A model generated the notes under the pieces. It saw only the letters and a program-made list of their open reading frames with translations, did no database searches and was not told the DNA's origin. A stretch of 64,000 nt of DNA from NCBI GenBank assembly GCA_038496675.1, contig CM076654.1:4080269-4144268 (forward strand), given 5' to 3'. Source of the DNA: Rachycentron canadum. Taxonomy: Eukaryota; Chordata; Actinopteri; Carangiformes; Rachycentridae. A program made the position numbers and the translations under genes. Of this stretch, positions 11,489 through 23,580 are shown piece by piece (position 1 is the stretch's first letter; every line of letters begins with the position of its first letter).

Positions 11489-14338
11489 CTTTTAGTGGTG
11501 GAGGAGGTCTAAACTATATTGAGCTCCTGTAATATGACCAACTGTTTTTTTTTCCCTCCCTCTTGTGTAGGAGGGGAAATGGAGAATATAGAGTTCAATT
11601 CATGCTCACATCTTTGTACATTAAGACACTTGATCACCCCCCTCACCCACCTACTACAACACATACACACACTCACACACACACACAGGCTTATCGAATA
11701 TCAGGAGAATAGCATTTTGTTCCAATTATAGCTTTGACAGCCTTCTCGTTCACAAAGTACGCTGCCATTGGTTCATTCCCGGGGGTGTCCAAGCCAGTAA
11801 TTGAAAATCAAGTCCTTGGCTATGCGTGCCAATAGGGCTTGAGCCTCCTGTCCTCATACATGCACTCACACACACACACACATTCACTAATGCGCAATTT
11901 CGTTTTCGTGACAAAGCCCCGTCTCCCTGACGGCCAGAGCTGATGTATGTGACACCTCAGAATTTCAGCCAATTCTCGTCCATCTCTCCAGAGATGAGTG
12001 CGGTGGACAAGACTCCAAGACGAGACTGCAGACCATCTCATCATCAGCTAGTCTCCGAATGAAACGTCACAGCTGTCAGAGTCCTGACTGACAGCTCCTC
12101 AAGATCGTTGGCTGCATATTATAATTTAGAGATTCTGGACCTTTACGGTATCTGCAGTCCAGCAACAGCAGCAACATTAAATTGGCTTGTGTTCGTATAT
12201 AACTCACAGCTGCATGTTTTACAAATAAAATGCAAACCCTTTTTTAATAATTTGGCCTTATTAAAACTCAGTATGTTGGTAAGTTTGAAGTGGTAGCTCG
12301 TCACTTTGCTGCACACAGGGCTTGCACATTTAATGAAGGTGAAGCATTGTCATTACAGTACATGTTATATGATTAATATGAACGAGGCAGACATGGCGAT
12401 GCAGACAAAGAATTGCACATTTGCCTGTATCCTACATAGTGATGTTGCCTGTTCAGGTCAATACGATCTGACTCCTTGTTAGAACTCGGTTATAAAACTA
12501 CAAAAACAGAATTTTTGGGGGATTGCAGATGATAGTGCTGTGTAAAAAGGTATTGTCAACACCGGCTGAGGTCTGCAGACCCACAACAGAAACAATAGCA
12601 AACTTCTGAAACATGCTCGGTTCTAAATCACCTTACGAAATGACCTGAAGTTTAAAAAAATCAGATCAGAAATTCGAAAGAAGGATCCAATGAAAAGGGA
12701 AATGTGTCCTCCATCTTTGAGCAGCTGAAAATATGACAAAGCTAACGGCAGTTAGCGCTAGAGTTTTGAATGCTCACATCTTGCCACATAGTGAAGAATT
12801 TATTTATTACACTTCCTTTTGGAGCTATTCAACAAACCAATCAGCCCCATTTATATTATTCCTACTTTGTGCTCTCTGGCAGGAAAAAGCCGTGAATCTC
12901 AGGTGTGCTCTCGACGCCGACAGTCAGTCTGCTGAGCGACACCGCCTTTTTAAAGCCTGCCTCTTTCACGACCTGTGAAGCAGCCCTCACGCAGGATCAC
13001 TAATGCTCAGCAACCACTGAAAAAGGCTCTGTCACTGCTGTTAACAATGCATTACTCAGGCTCTCCCCTTCTCCCCACAAAGCACCCCATCGCCTCCCCA
13101 GTCGCTCTGCCACCCTATAAGTTGAGCTGTAAAAAGCCCCAAACGTCTCACTTTGTCTTGCGACAGAGTGACTGCAGCAGGGCGAGTACAAGTGGATTTG
13201 AGTAATTACAGCCAAAATGAAGTGTTGTCTGTTTATTGCACCCAAAGCGGTCTGTAAATTAAGAGTGGGAGGCTGAAAGGGAAACGGCCAAAAGCTTCTT
13301 CTGGAGTTGTGTTTTTTGTGCAACTAATATATTTCTGTCATGCAATGTCTCTTTACACCAGAAATCATGTTTGACAATAAAACACAGACTGATGCAATGC
13401 TATAATCACAGGCATGACATCAAGCAAAGATCACTTTGACAATTCTCTTTTATCACAGGCTCAGTTTGTTTGCTGTAAATTTTTTAAAAAAGCAGTAGGT
13501 ATGCTGACACCTTGAGACCAGCTTTATCTATCTTCTTTTTTCCACCCATTCTTGTCTTTCCTGAATGCTTCTGGTGTAGGGAGTCAAATCCTAATCGTAT
13601 CTGACCTTCTTTATTCAGCTTTTCTAATTAATATCAGCCCGAATGCTGAAAACCATTTCAATGCCAACTTTATTATGTTATAAGTGCGTCTTTGCACGTA
13701 TTGCAGATTTAAACCTCAGTGTGTGTGTGTGTGTGTGAGACAAAGAGAGAGTGTGTGGCTGTGTAAATCTTAAATGTGTGCAACTTCAGGTTCAATTAAC
13801 GGTTCATATCTGATCTGTCCCTGGGATATTCTGCACCAGTATCCACTGACAAGCTCCCTCAGCAAGACCCAGCTTGTCTGTATCTCACAAATTTCAGCAT
13901 CACGTGTGGCCTCCTGATCCACCTAGCATCCTGAGTGTTGTTTCCTCTAACAAAGTGCACATTAATGAGGGTGAGAGGTGCAGCGAGGAAAATCGCTCAG
14001 CAGGGATACGGCTGCTACCTTACAGCGCCACCGCACTGCAAAACATGGCAGCGACGCCAGAACTTAATGTCATCACACGCGCTTTGGGACTTGAAACATT
14101 GTCCCAGGGGCTGCTGCATGATAATGTGCAGATGTCGCAGGTTCGCATCACAAAGTGCTCCCGGGCATGGCGTGAATATTCTCAGGATGCTGAAAAGCAA
14201 ATTGCTCAGAATAGTTTGTCTTCACACTTTTTCAAATAACTTTTTTAAGATGTTGGTTGTTCCTGGGTGTCTGGATATTGGCAGAAAGAGGAAAAAATAT
14301 GGAATAACAAGCAACTTCTTGATAATCTGACTATGAGG

Positions 14339-14340
<2 letters not shown>

Positions 14341-14371
<31 letters not shown>
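14341..14371. repeat. (GT)n microsatellite
   Basis: About 15 uninterrupted GT units, some 550 bp downstream (in cabp7 sense) of exon 1. Confidence 0.95.
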
Positions 14372-14372
<1 letters not shown>

Positions 14373-14767
14373 CCAGACTTAATGGGCCAATGAAATCACC
14401 ACATTTCAACCCAGGAGATTCCGCTTCTAGTTAAAGCCAATGCATCATCGCTGACCTAAAGAAGCAATACTTTATGCCACAGAGGATGTTTTTTTTTTCT
14501 TTAACCAAAGCAGCTCTATCTGTGACCCTCTGGCTGAGCTGCAAATCTATATTTTCAATCTGTGCAAGAAAATTGGAACAAGATATCTGATCTTTGAGTA
14601 GCACTGATAACAAAGTGGGTGATTATTTTTATACATTTTGTTTCATATATCAAGATCTTAGAGAGGGGGGGGGTAGATGGGATGGAAGGGGGTGGGAATC
14701 ACTCCAAACCCGCTAAAACTGGTTGTTTTGAAGCTTCAAAATCAAACATTTCAAATCAGATCTCTGA

Positions 14768-14788
14768 GCGCTGTCCAAGGTGCTGACC
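14768..14788 (-). promoter_or_regulatory. RE1/NRSE (REST-binding) site in cabp7 intron 1
   Basis: On the minus strand 14787-14771 reads GTCAGCACCTTGGACAG. It fits every specified position of the classical 17-mer RE1 consensus NTYAGMRCCNNRGMSAG. The next bases are CGC, extending the match to the 21-mer (TTCAGCACC, two spacer bases, GGACAGCGCC) with mismatches only at the first and last positions and in the variable spacer. It lies about 140 bp inside intron 1. REST silences neuronal genes outside neurons, and RE1 sites near first exons are typical of its targets; CaBP7 is mainly neuronal. Binding is inferred from sequence only. Confidence 0.75.
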
Positions 14789-14923
14789 GCGCGCTCCACC
14801 GCAGCACGAGCCACAGAGTCAACAGCCCGTTTGGTCGCAAACATCTCCAGGAGCATTGAACCCCCCCCCACCCCCACCCCCACCCTCAGGTCTACACCGA
14901 ACAGGAATCAGCTATCATCTCAC

Positions 14924-15032
14924 CTTCAACTTCGTCTTCGGGCAGGTTCACCGGGGCGCTGTAGGAGAGGATGTCAGGGATGGTGCAGATCCCCCGGTAC
15001 ATCAACGTGGAGGTGACTGGATGCATCGGCAT
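14924..15032 (-). CDS. cabp7: cabp7 (calneuron-2) coding exon 1
   Basis: First coding exon of calcium-binding protein 7, a C-terminally membrane-anchored neuronal EF-hand calcium sensor of Golgi and endolysosomal membranes, known to bind and inhibit phosphatidylinositol 4-kinase III beta. The minus strand reads ATG at 15032-15030, then 36 codons (M-P-M-H-P-V-T-S-T-L-M-Y-R-G-I, then PEDEVE near the end) plus one base, then donor GTGAGA from 14923. The human protein starts M-P-F-H-P-V-T, then L-M-Y-R-G-I-Y-T-V-P, and reaches I-P-E-D-E-L-E at the same residue 36. An in-frame TGA lies 12 codons upstream (15068-15066), so this is the first possible Met; a G at -3 gives a fair Kozak context. The exon precedes EF-hand 1, which must be encoded in later exons outside the window. 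The nf2-cabp7 neighbourhood supports the call. Confidence 0.92.
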
Positions 15033-15237
15033 GACTGCGACCTTTGGCTGCCACCGGCGCCCTCTTCATACAGGAATGTCTACAGAGAGGAGCCCAACTT
15101 CCCCCCCACGGTCACCGAGGGAACCGGCAAAGCAAGTCCATGGATGGGGGGAGAGGGGTGAGGTGGCAAATAATGGACTCCGCAGCGTGTCCGCCTAAAT
15201 CTTGCTTTTGGTCAATCAATGAAGAGCGGGGGGGATG

Positions 15238-15290
15238 TTGTGTGTTTGTGTTTGTGTGTGTATGTGTGTGGGGGGGGGTGGGGGGGTTGT
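15238..15290. repeat. TG-rich and poly-G low-complexity tract
   Basis: TGTGTTTGTG-type sequence passes into two G runs of seven or more. It lies about 210 bp upstream of the cabp7 start codon. Confidence 0.85.
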
Positions 15291-15850
15291 CTTACCTCAT
15301 TGCAGTTTTATGGTTTGCTTGGAAAACAATGATAAAACACAAAGTCTCTAGAGAGACAACTACCTCAGAGCGAGACAATGCGCACATATGCACATCACCA
15401 TGAACCCTGACAAGCTCCACATGTGAGGCAGAGGGTGCTGGCGACTTGACTCAACCGATCAGTCGAGACAAAAACAATCTGTAGGTTATCAATCCACTGA
15501 CAGTTTGTGTCTCTTAGTCCCAGGGTTTGTCTGCTGCGAGCAAATCCGCGCATCCACTTGTTGGATACGTGCGCTCACTTGACGCACTCCGTCCTCAGGA
15601 TCCAGCCAGCTCTCATATAATCCACAGGAACGACGCGTGACACCAAATACCTAAACGTGTGTGTTTGTGGAAAGCGTGTGGAGATGACGGGTCAGCGCGT
15701 GTCCGGATCCTCAAAGACAATGGTTGCTCGCTCGCCTCTTAATTGCTCATGGGCTACGGGGGCGCATTGCGATCCCAGTTGTTCCATCTTCAGTGGAGGA
15801 GTGTTTTTGTGAAAGGAAGCTTCTCTGCGTGGATCAGATATGTAGTCAGC

Positions 15851-15852
<2 letters not shown>

Positions 15853-15900
<48 letters not shown>

Positions 15901-15959
15901 ACCCCCGTCACTCTGTCTCTCTCTCATACATACGTCTGCACACACACACACACACACAC
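15853..15959. repeat. compound (CT)n ... (CA)n microsatellite
   Basis: Uninterrupted CT dinucleotides at 15853-15895, then CT-rich spacer, then CA dinucleotides at 15939-15959. On the cabp7 sense strand this is (GA)n/(TG)n, about 820-930 bp upstream of the start codon. Confidence 0.95.
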
Positions 15960-18318
15960 TCTGTATGAGCTGTCTTCTTAGTGATTCCCTGAAATGTATC
16001 GCTCTCCCGGACAGGAGCCTGCATGTCAGCTACTTCTCTCCTTCTTCCATTTCATTTCAGTCCATCAAAGGAAACAGCTGTCCACTCTTTTTTTTTTTTT
16101 TCTTTGAGCGTGAGGGAGCCCTGAGGTGAGGGTTTGCTTTTGTGGCTTCCCATCCGCTGCTCTACAATGTTATTGCTTTATGAATAAAACAATAGTTAAG
16201 CACAAATTAGTGAATGTCTGCGCTATATCTTAGCAAAATGTGTTGTTTGACACATCAGCAGAGCTGTTTTGGGGGAACGGAGCAATAAAAGTGATTTATC
16301 ATTATGCAAAGTGGTTATGGAAATATTCATGAAGTCCATTTCGTGGCTCCACGCTAACCTTTATAGCTTTTTAAGATTGGCTTTACTTCATCGTGTGAAG
16401 ATGTGGTATGAGGTGGTAACCCTTCTCACTGCCACAAACAAGGTTTGTACGTTTCTTAAAGGTGATTAAGTGAGAAAATGATCATGAATCTATAGTTATA
16501 GAGCTGAGTAAGGAAATATGTGTTTTTCTTCTTTAAATCTTGTCATGGCAGTACATGAACAAATGTTTTCCTTTTGTTTGCCAAAACCTCAGTGACAGAC
16601 AAAGAATATACAGTGTGTTATGCTATTACTTAGGGTCAACAGACCCAAGAGGGGTCTAACATGACTACACTGATTATAAAAGAGGAATATAAATAGACTT
16701 ATTTGGGATTTGAGAGGATAGTGCTGCCTGAAAGATACTGTCATCATCAATCACAGATAAAGCACACATGGACAGCCATTGTATTTATAGCTGTGATCTC
16801 TGAGACCTGAGAATACTTGAAGCCATCGCTTCAAAATGGTGTTCATAAGCAATTTTCATTAAAGTCATGAAGCATCAAGCTGTTGAAATTATGTGAAATA
16901 TGAGGGTTTCAGTGATGATGGAGGTGAAGAAGAACACTGGATGCATTTCCGGAAATACAATTAAGTGGTCAATTAAAAATATATAGGAGCTCCAAGCGCA
17001 GGTTTGATTACAACTGGTCTTGTCTTGCTTTACTTAAGTCATGACCCGGCCATGATCAGTACTGACATGACTGAATGGTTTATATAACCCCTAGAAAAAC
17101 TTCAAACTTCTCCAGAATCCCACCTTTACATGGTCACTGAATCCACACATGGAAACATCCTGTCTGGCATTTTCTAATGCTCAACAGACCATCGTTCAGT
17201 CTGACAGCAGTGTCCTGCAACCGCTGGCTAGACACAAAAGGGCAACACAAACTTTGTATCCTTGGGTGACATGTGGCACCTTTTATTTCCTGTCTACCTA
17301 AAGCTCTCTCAACAGGAGGAAACTTTGAAGGTCAGACCACTTTCAGAATCCGATAGTCACGGAGTTTAGACTCCATTGCATCGCAGGGCTCTTTTGTCAT
17401 TGAAAATGTTTAATGATTACACCCCGCTGGCCCTAGGTCTCTCAGGTTCTGGTTATACACCTTCAGTGTACGTGAGAGGGGAGCTGGTGTTAAGGCTGGC
17501 ACTAGACAGCAGCTGATCCTGACATCTCGGTGCCTTCTCACCCTGTTGGGTTGTTAAATGTGGCTGTGCAGAAGAATCCATGTATAAGAAACATTAAGGT
17601 TAAATGATATCTACTTAAAAAAGAAAAAAAAATGATTAGACAGATATTAGAATATTATTGCTATTAGCAAGTGGAGTGATGCCAGTGAAGATAAAGAGTA
17701 GTGAGTTAAAAAAAAAAAAAAAAAAAACAGAACTGCATATTTTGCCATTTTCTAATCACCTTCATGTAAATTAAAAAAAAAAATAGGTGCAAGTCTGAAT
17801 CAGCTGAAGTGAGTGTGAACATTTTCTTTATCAGTTCTACAAGTGCAAAAAAAAAAAGAAAAAAGACCAACAAATTACCCACAGTTCAGCAGAATAATCC
17901 AAGTGCTCAGAAGCCAAATGATTGCATAGTGGATTCAAGAGTCCAATATTTCTCTCATTAAGGCCTAGATTTCCTTCATTTACCATTCGTCACCCTGCAG
18001 CAGTTTGGCGGAACAATTTTGCCGCCTTCATCTGCTCATGAGCTCCTCTTTCCAAGACAGAAAGTTGTGACTAGGAGCCTAAAGCTCATTGTGTATTCAA
18101 GTGCTTTTAGTCCCTGAATAATCACTAAAAAGCTGCTGCTTCCTCTTCTGCATCATTTATTATTGACTGAGAAGTGTAAAACTACTTGTGCCACAGAAGG
18201 AATCATTTGAATCGTTGTGTAAGTGATTTCAATAAAAGAGCACATTTGTTGATAATCAAAGACCAAGACTTTGTCTGACAAAAAAACCTAACAAACCTGT
18301 CATCCAAGGAACACGAGA

Positions 18319-18505
18319 TTAAAGGTCCTATAAAGTGAGATTTCCATGTCTAACATTATAAAGCATGTCACGATGCATGATTAAAACTGTGCAAGTATCA
18401 AAGCACATAGTCTACAGAGAAACGCACACAGCCCATATTCAGGAACTGTGCCTTAAAGCGAGCTGTCAGGACTTCTGTGACTTTGTGATGTCACAACAAA
18501 GCACA
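18319..18505 (+). repeat. teleost dispersed repeat (AAAGGTCCTATA family)
   Basis: It starts TTAAAGGTCCTATAAAGTGA, then GATTTCCATGTCTAACATTA, then AAACTGTGCAAGTATCAAAG, CACACAGCCCATATTCAGGA, a CGAGCTGTCAGGACTTCTGT block and TGTGATGTCACAA. I know this order from a common fish repeat. The right boundary is uncertain and may reach about 18.7 kb. Confidence 0.65.
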
Positions 18506-18955
18506 GCCCCCTTGGACCCACCCGGTTGTTAAATCGCAGCATTCGGTTTCTCTCACGGTTTACCTGAAATCTGCTATCACTTTGAATCACCTCTGATTGG
18601 CTCATCGACCCATTATTATTAGACCTCCAGGGAGAAGCCTTAGAGAGAAAAACAATACAAATACAATTGTATACTGTATCTTCTCATCAAAACTTCAAAT
18701 AAAACACTGGAAAAGTGTAAATTGTGACACTTTGTTTTTCTTTTCTTGTGTGTTTATCTTTGACAATTCTGCCTGTGTGTCAAAAGTGTATGATTTGATT
18801 CTTTACATTAAATCTGTATTAAAATGTTTTTTGTTTTTTTTTTTGGCTACTTGGAAAGTGTAGCAAGTTTTAAACACAGCCACATTATCACCTTCTAATG
18901 TTGGAAAATCTCTATGTATTTACACTTCAACGTTATTTTTATCCTTTTCACTTTG

Positions 18956-19135
18956 CTTTAGTCTCCACTGACTCTTAGAGGGAAACTTTTGGTTCTTTGC
19001 TTTCTAAAATGCATCAGCTTGAGGTGGCTTGGTCTGCTGAATTGATGAGAGCAGCGAGAGTGAGTGAAAACAGTGAAGGTGCAGAACGTAAAACCAAAAC
19101 AGTCAGCTGAAAGACACTAAAATCCCCATCAAGCT
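18956..19135. repeat. teleost dispersed repeat (CTAAATGCTCCAC family), copy 2
   Basis: It shows TTTAGTCTCCACTGACTC, then AGAGGGAAACTTTTGG and, at the far end, CAGTCAGCTGAAAGACACTA. It is more diverged than the 49.1 kb copy but in the same order. Confidence 0.5.
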
Positions 19136-22100
19136 GATGGTTATCAAAGTCAGTTTTACCAATATTATGATAAAGATAATGGTTGCTCTTGATCTAATTA
19201 TTGAACAGTTAACCTGTCCATGTACCAAATTGTTAGACGTGTGAATCTGTACATCTTATCTTATTATCTTATTATTTATTTTATCTGTTAAACTTGCTGC
19301 ACATTGTGTGTTTGCACAGTCATGTTGATTTAAGAGTGCATATCATTTCAATCATGTGTTACCATCAAAATATGGCTTTTATTTTATTACCTATAAGGAA
19401 AATGCTGTAGCTGACAGTCTGAATTAAATTAGTGCTGAATGACAGGCTGATACCCTCGTGCCTCTTTGGTTTCAATGACAACATGGCTTAACATCTTAAA
19501 CTCGTCATCCTCAGCTCATCTTACAGTAATCAGAAATAAAAACAGGTAATCTTCACCCACGTGCTGCCCCCCCCTCCCCCACACACACACACTGCTCCTC
19601 CTCAGCTAAGCAAAGAGAAAGGTTTGAGGAGACTGTAACGGGGGACAAAGCAAAGGGAAGAGCTCAGGTATGCGCACAAGCCGCCTGATTGAATTGTCGC
19701 AGATTAAAGGGAAAGGGAGTGAAAGACTGCAATTTCATGTCAGGCTACCTGCCAGAAGTTATTACTTCTGAGGATTCACAATATTTCAAAACAAGTAATA
19801 GGATCCAGACAGCCTGGATAAAAAAAAAAAAAAACAAAGCCATATTTGAAAAATATGCGGACATTTGTTGTGCGCTGTCGAATCAAAGCTATAGAGTCCG
19901 TAAGATGAGGCTCGTTTTGATTCTGCCCCTGTGGTCAGATCTGTCTGCCCTCATGGAACAAGCAAACCTTTTCAATTCTGACTACAGCCTTGGCTATTGA
20001 CCAGCACAGAGAAAAAGTATTGGAGTGAATAATGGCTCATACTGTGAACCCATTGAGCCACTCCAGGATTATAAGCATGGAGCCAGAGGGAGCTGGAGAC
20101 TGAAAAGTGTTTCCTCTCTGTTTGGGAGAAACAAAGACAGATGTGGCCATTTCACAAACCCCTGAACAGACTTTTGGCATTAAAGCTCTACATTACAACT
20201 AGTTAATGTCGTTAGGTGATGCATTTACAAAAAGCGAGCACGACAAGAGGGATGGCTAGGGAGTTGGAAATGCTGACAAAAGTCAGACATTACTGACTAA
20301 GCTCTACCTTGGATCACTCCAACATCCCTCAGTCCCAATGCACATCCAGACATCCTCTGTTGGGAAAACTGGCATCATCCCTCTTTTCAGATTATGCTCT
20401 CTCCTCTACCAAACATGGTTGGCCTGGTGTTGCCATTCTTAAAAGTTTCTGGCTGTGGGAAGAGGCGTTCCAGTCTGTGAGGGAATTGTGGATATGCCAG
20501 CGGGCGCCTGCACTGAATCTGCCTCTGAATGAAGCTGCAGGATCAACATAAGCTGCACTGCAGGCCCAAACATGTATTCCCTAGGTGTTTTGGCTTGTGT
20601 TTATCTCCATGATACGCCCTCCTCTCCTTCCTTCCTCCTTTCCTAGCTGGGCAGCCCCAAGCTGGACCCCATCAATGGGTTTGCAGAGGATGTCGGTGCC
20701 TGTTTGAAGTGCTGCTTTGCTATTTGGGGAGCTTCCGCCGGGAGGAGGTGTAGGAGGGGGAAAAAAAGAGGATTTAGAAGCAAAGAAAACCTCTTTATTT
20801 GTGGAAGAAATGAAACAGCAACCCCTGGTGGCAAACAGTTGCAGACTGGTTCCTCCCTGTAGTGCCAAGCTTGCGATCTTCAAAAAGTCATGCAAGCCTT
20901 TTCAGCAGATGAGACTTTGAGGGTATATGAGGTATTGTTGTAAGGAAAAAAAAAAGAGCGCTTGCGGTCTTGTGAGTTTGCCTTTATGTCTGGAATTGGG
21001 TACAACCCAGAACTGCATAAGTTCATTTATGCTTACATTTGCCCAAAGGATGAATAGCCCCTTACTAATGAAAATTAATATTTTAATACAAAAAAAAATA
21101 GTCCTAAAGCTTGTTCATTCTGATATATCTTATTATCCATTTTTATTAGGTTTGACTTATGTGCTGGTACTGCAGAATTATGAGCCTTTTTTCATTTGAC
21201 ACATTTGACATGTGATGGACGATGACAAAAGTCACCAGTACAAATTTGACAGACCTGGCAGCTCCTGACAGGCAGGAGGGTTAGAGCGATTATCATAAAA
21301 TCATGAAGAACTCCCACAAACAACGGATGAAGAGACCAAAACAGAGCGGCGAAATAAGCCCAGTATTCTTTGGAGAATTATGAACGCCACCATTGGCGTA
21401 CACTTTGTTCCAATTCAAGAGGTTACCGCACGCTTTGTGTAGAGGGGCAGGACGGAAAGGTGTGAATGTTGGGGTGGCAGATGGATGCAAGACACATCTA
21501 ACACATCTGAGACCAGGTCTCAACACAGACTTGCAACTGATGTTTGTCTCTTTGTCAATGATCAATAGTCTGTTTCCACAACAGGAACTCCATAGGCCCG
21601 AGAACCATTGGGCCTCATCAGCACAGGTTCCTAGTTTCCTGTTCGATTGGGTCCATAGCGCCTTAAACTACTCAGTCAAAGAGTGTCTATTTGTCTGATT
21701 AGCCATACCATACATACCATATAGCTTATATTGCATGATTCTACAACCAGAATTTTTATCTACCCTTAACAATCACATACACTATTAGTCATCCACAGAA
21801 ATGCACAGTTGAAAATTACTGGCACTGGATGTGAGAAAATTGTTGCTTCTGAACATTATCCAGCTTTGTAAAATCATCCAATATTGATGTTCTTGGAAGC
21901 AGAGTTGGGAAATAAGAAACATTGGGCGTGCAATAATCACTGGTGCTATATTGTATGAAGTGTGACTCAAGGAGGCCAAATAATTTCATTTTTATTTCCA
22001 GTCTGTGAAAGTAAAGATAATACTGTGCATATTTCACCCAGGCCACCACTCATTAAAACCGGGCACCTTGCTCTGTCGGCCAGTGCAGGGTTATCCCCCA

Positions 22101-23501
22101 GCCATTTGATGAAACTTAATGTTCCATTAAGAGTGCATCAATCAGATTTTAAATGATTTGGATGCCCATTAGTCGTTAAAGAACCACAGTACTGAGACCA
22201 CTCCCGGTGTAATGATATTGAACAGACACCGATCGTCTTTTGAAAATCCTTCACCCACCTGTGATGTGAAGCTGATACCATCAACCAGAGGCATCTGAAC
22301 AGCGGTGGTATAATCCAAGAACCGCTCACGATTTCAAGACGAGAAATTTCCTGGTGGACTTTCCGGCCTTAAGCTCCTAGTTTTGGGGAAATCAGATGAA
22401 CACAAGCACAGAGTTCGCTCTCCCTCCAGAATGTTAATGGCATCTCCCAAACATCAAAGATGTGGAAACTAGGGTAAGAAAGCCGCGTCATGTTTACCTC
22501 CTGAGTGAGCTGCTGAGTGTTTACATACCTTTTCTACAGGAACCGTTTCGACACATCAAAAACGCCCGAGTCTGTTTTCCCTGGTATGACCCAGAAATGA
22601 AAGACAACACCGAAGGCAGCGAACAGAGAAACCGCATGGGAATTTAGCCTTTTGAAAAAAGTTAAGCAAACTCCAAGTTCAGTGAGAGTGAGGTGAAATC
22701 AGATTAGATAACAGTGACACTGGTGAAAATGTTCTTTGTTGTCTTTTTTGCATCAATGTTCCTGAGGGCAGAAAATGTCCCGGTGGAAGTCCTTAAACAT
22801 GAAAATACTGATGTTTCTGAAAGGGTTCTGGTGTTTGTCATCTGTTTAGCATATTGCATGTCTGGTTGCAGTTCCACATTATTTTAAACATCCAAGTCAA
22901 CCTGTGGAGAGAAACTCATACAATTTTGCTCAGGTTTCTCAATAAAACTTTGCATTATTTCCTAGCATCCTTAGAGACATATCCTAGACCTACAAATTAT
23001 ACTTTCCCAAACTTTTCCAAAGTGTTGCAAGTATCAGTCAACTATTGAATCACCTCCTCAAGACTCTCCTCTATATGGAAATGGAAGGAAAAATGCAAAC
23101 GTCTCTCTGGTTAAAATCAATTATTCACAGTCATCTCCAGGGATGTGCAGGCTCTTGCAGTTCCCTAAGATGATTCGAAGTGTGTGTCTGTGTGTGCGTG
23201 TGTGTGGTTGTACGTGTGTGTGTGTTTGAGTAGGTTCAAGCTAAACCCTTTAGCATAATGTGAGTAACATTCAGGATGAAGAGTGTATCCGGGCAAGCCC
23301 TCCCTGCCGCTGTCATCTCCTCAATGACTGAACCCCACTGAGAAAATGGGCCTTTTTAGACAGGTCTGCAAGAGCAGATAGGAAAAGGTTGCAGTGTCTC
23401 TTCACTGTAGAGTCACTGGTCATCCCACTGCTGAGGAGTTGTGAATGTTTTATAAAGACAGGGTGTGCGCTGTTCCTCAGTAACCTTTTGTGACTGGAAC
23501 T

Positions 23502-23544
<43 letters not shown>

Positions 23545-23580
23545 GCGTGTGCATGTGTGTGTGTGTGTGTGCGTGTGCGC
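23502..23580. repeat. (GT)n / (GTGC) compound microsatellite
   Basis: GT repeat with GTGC and GTGCAT interruptions, ending GTGCGTGTGCGC. It creates the poly-Cys/Val and poly-Thr/His frames seen here. Confidence 0.95.

Larger units (their letters stand above)
1..14923 (-). other. cabp7: cabp7 intron 1 (incomplete, left end outside window)
   Basis: Everything left of the exon 1 donor. I looked on the minus strand for EF-hand text (D-x-D-G-x-G-x-I) and the C-terminal hydrophobic anchor and found neither, so this appears to be one long first intron. Apart from the repeats listed separately it holds unremarkable AT-rich DNA with poly-T runs (for example 1638-1658), a CCA-rich low-complexity patch at about 1898-1927, and short CA/TG tracts near 11660-11690, 11868-11881 and 13721-13737. 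Locally GC-richer stretches at about 960-1030, 7020-7310 and 11740-12070 show no coding signal. Confidence 0.7.
15033..16100 (-). promoter_or_regulatory. cabp7 5' leader and presumptive promoter region
   Basis: Sequence immediately upstream of the cabp7 start codon. It is richer in G+C and CpG than most of the window, up to about 15.8 kb. No convincing TATA box or transcription start was identified; an AT-rich stretch at about 15611-15620 is too weak to call. A TG/G-rich tract (15238-15290) and a (CT)n/(CA)n block (15853-15959) lie inside. Assignment as promoter rests on position. Confidence 0.45.

Noticed and set aside
14856..15198. Plus-strand frames over the cabp7 exon region
   Set aside because: They are shadows of the minus-strand cabp7 exon 1 and its GC-rich leader; no matching family on the plus strand.
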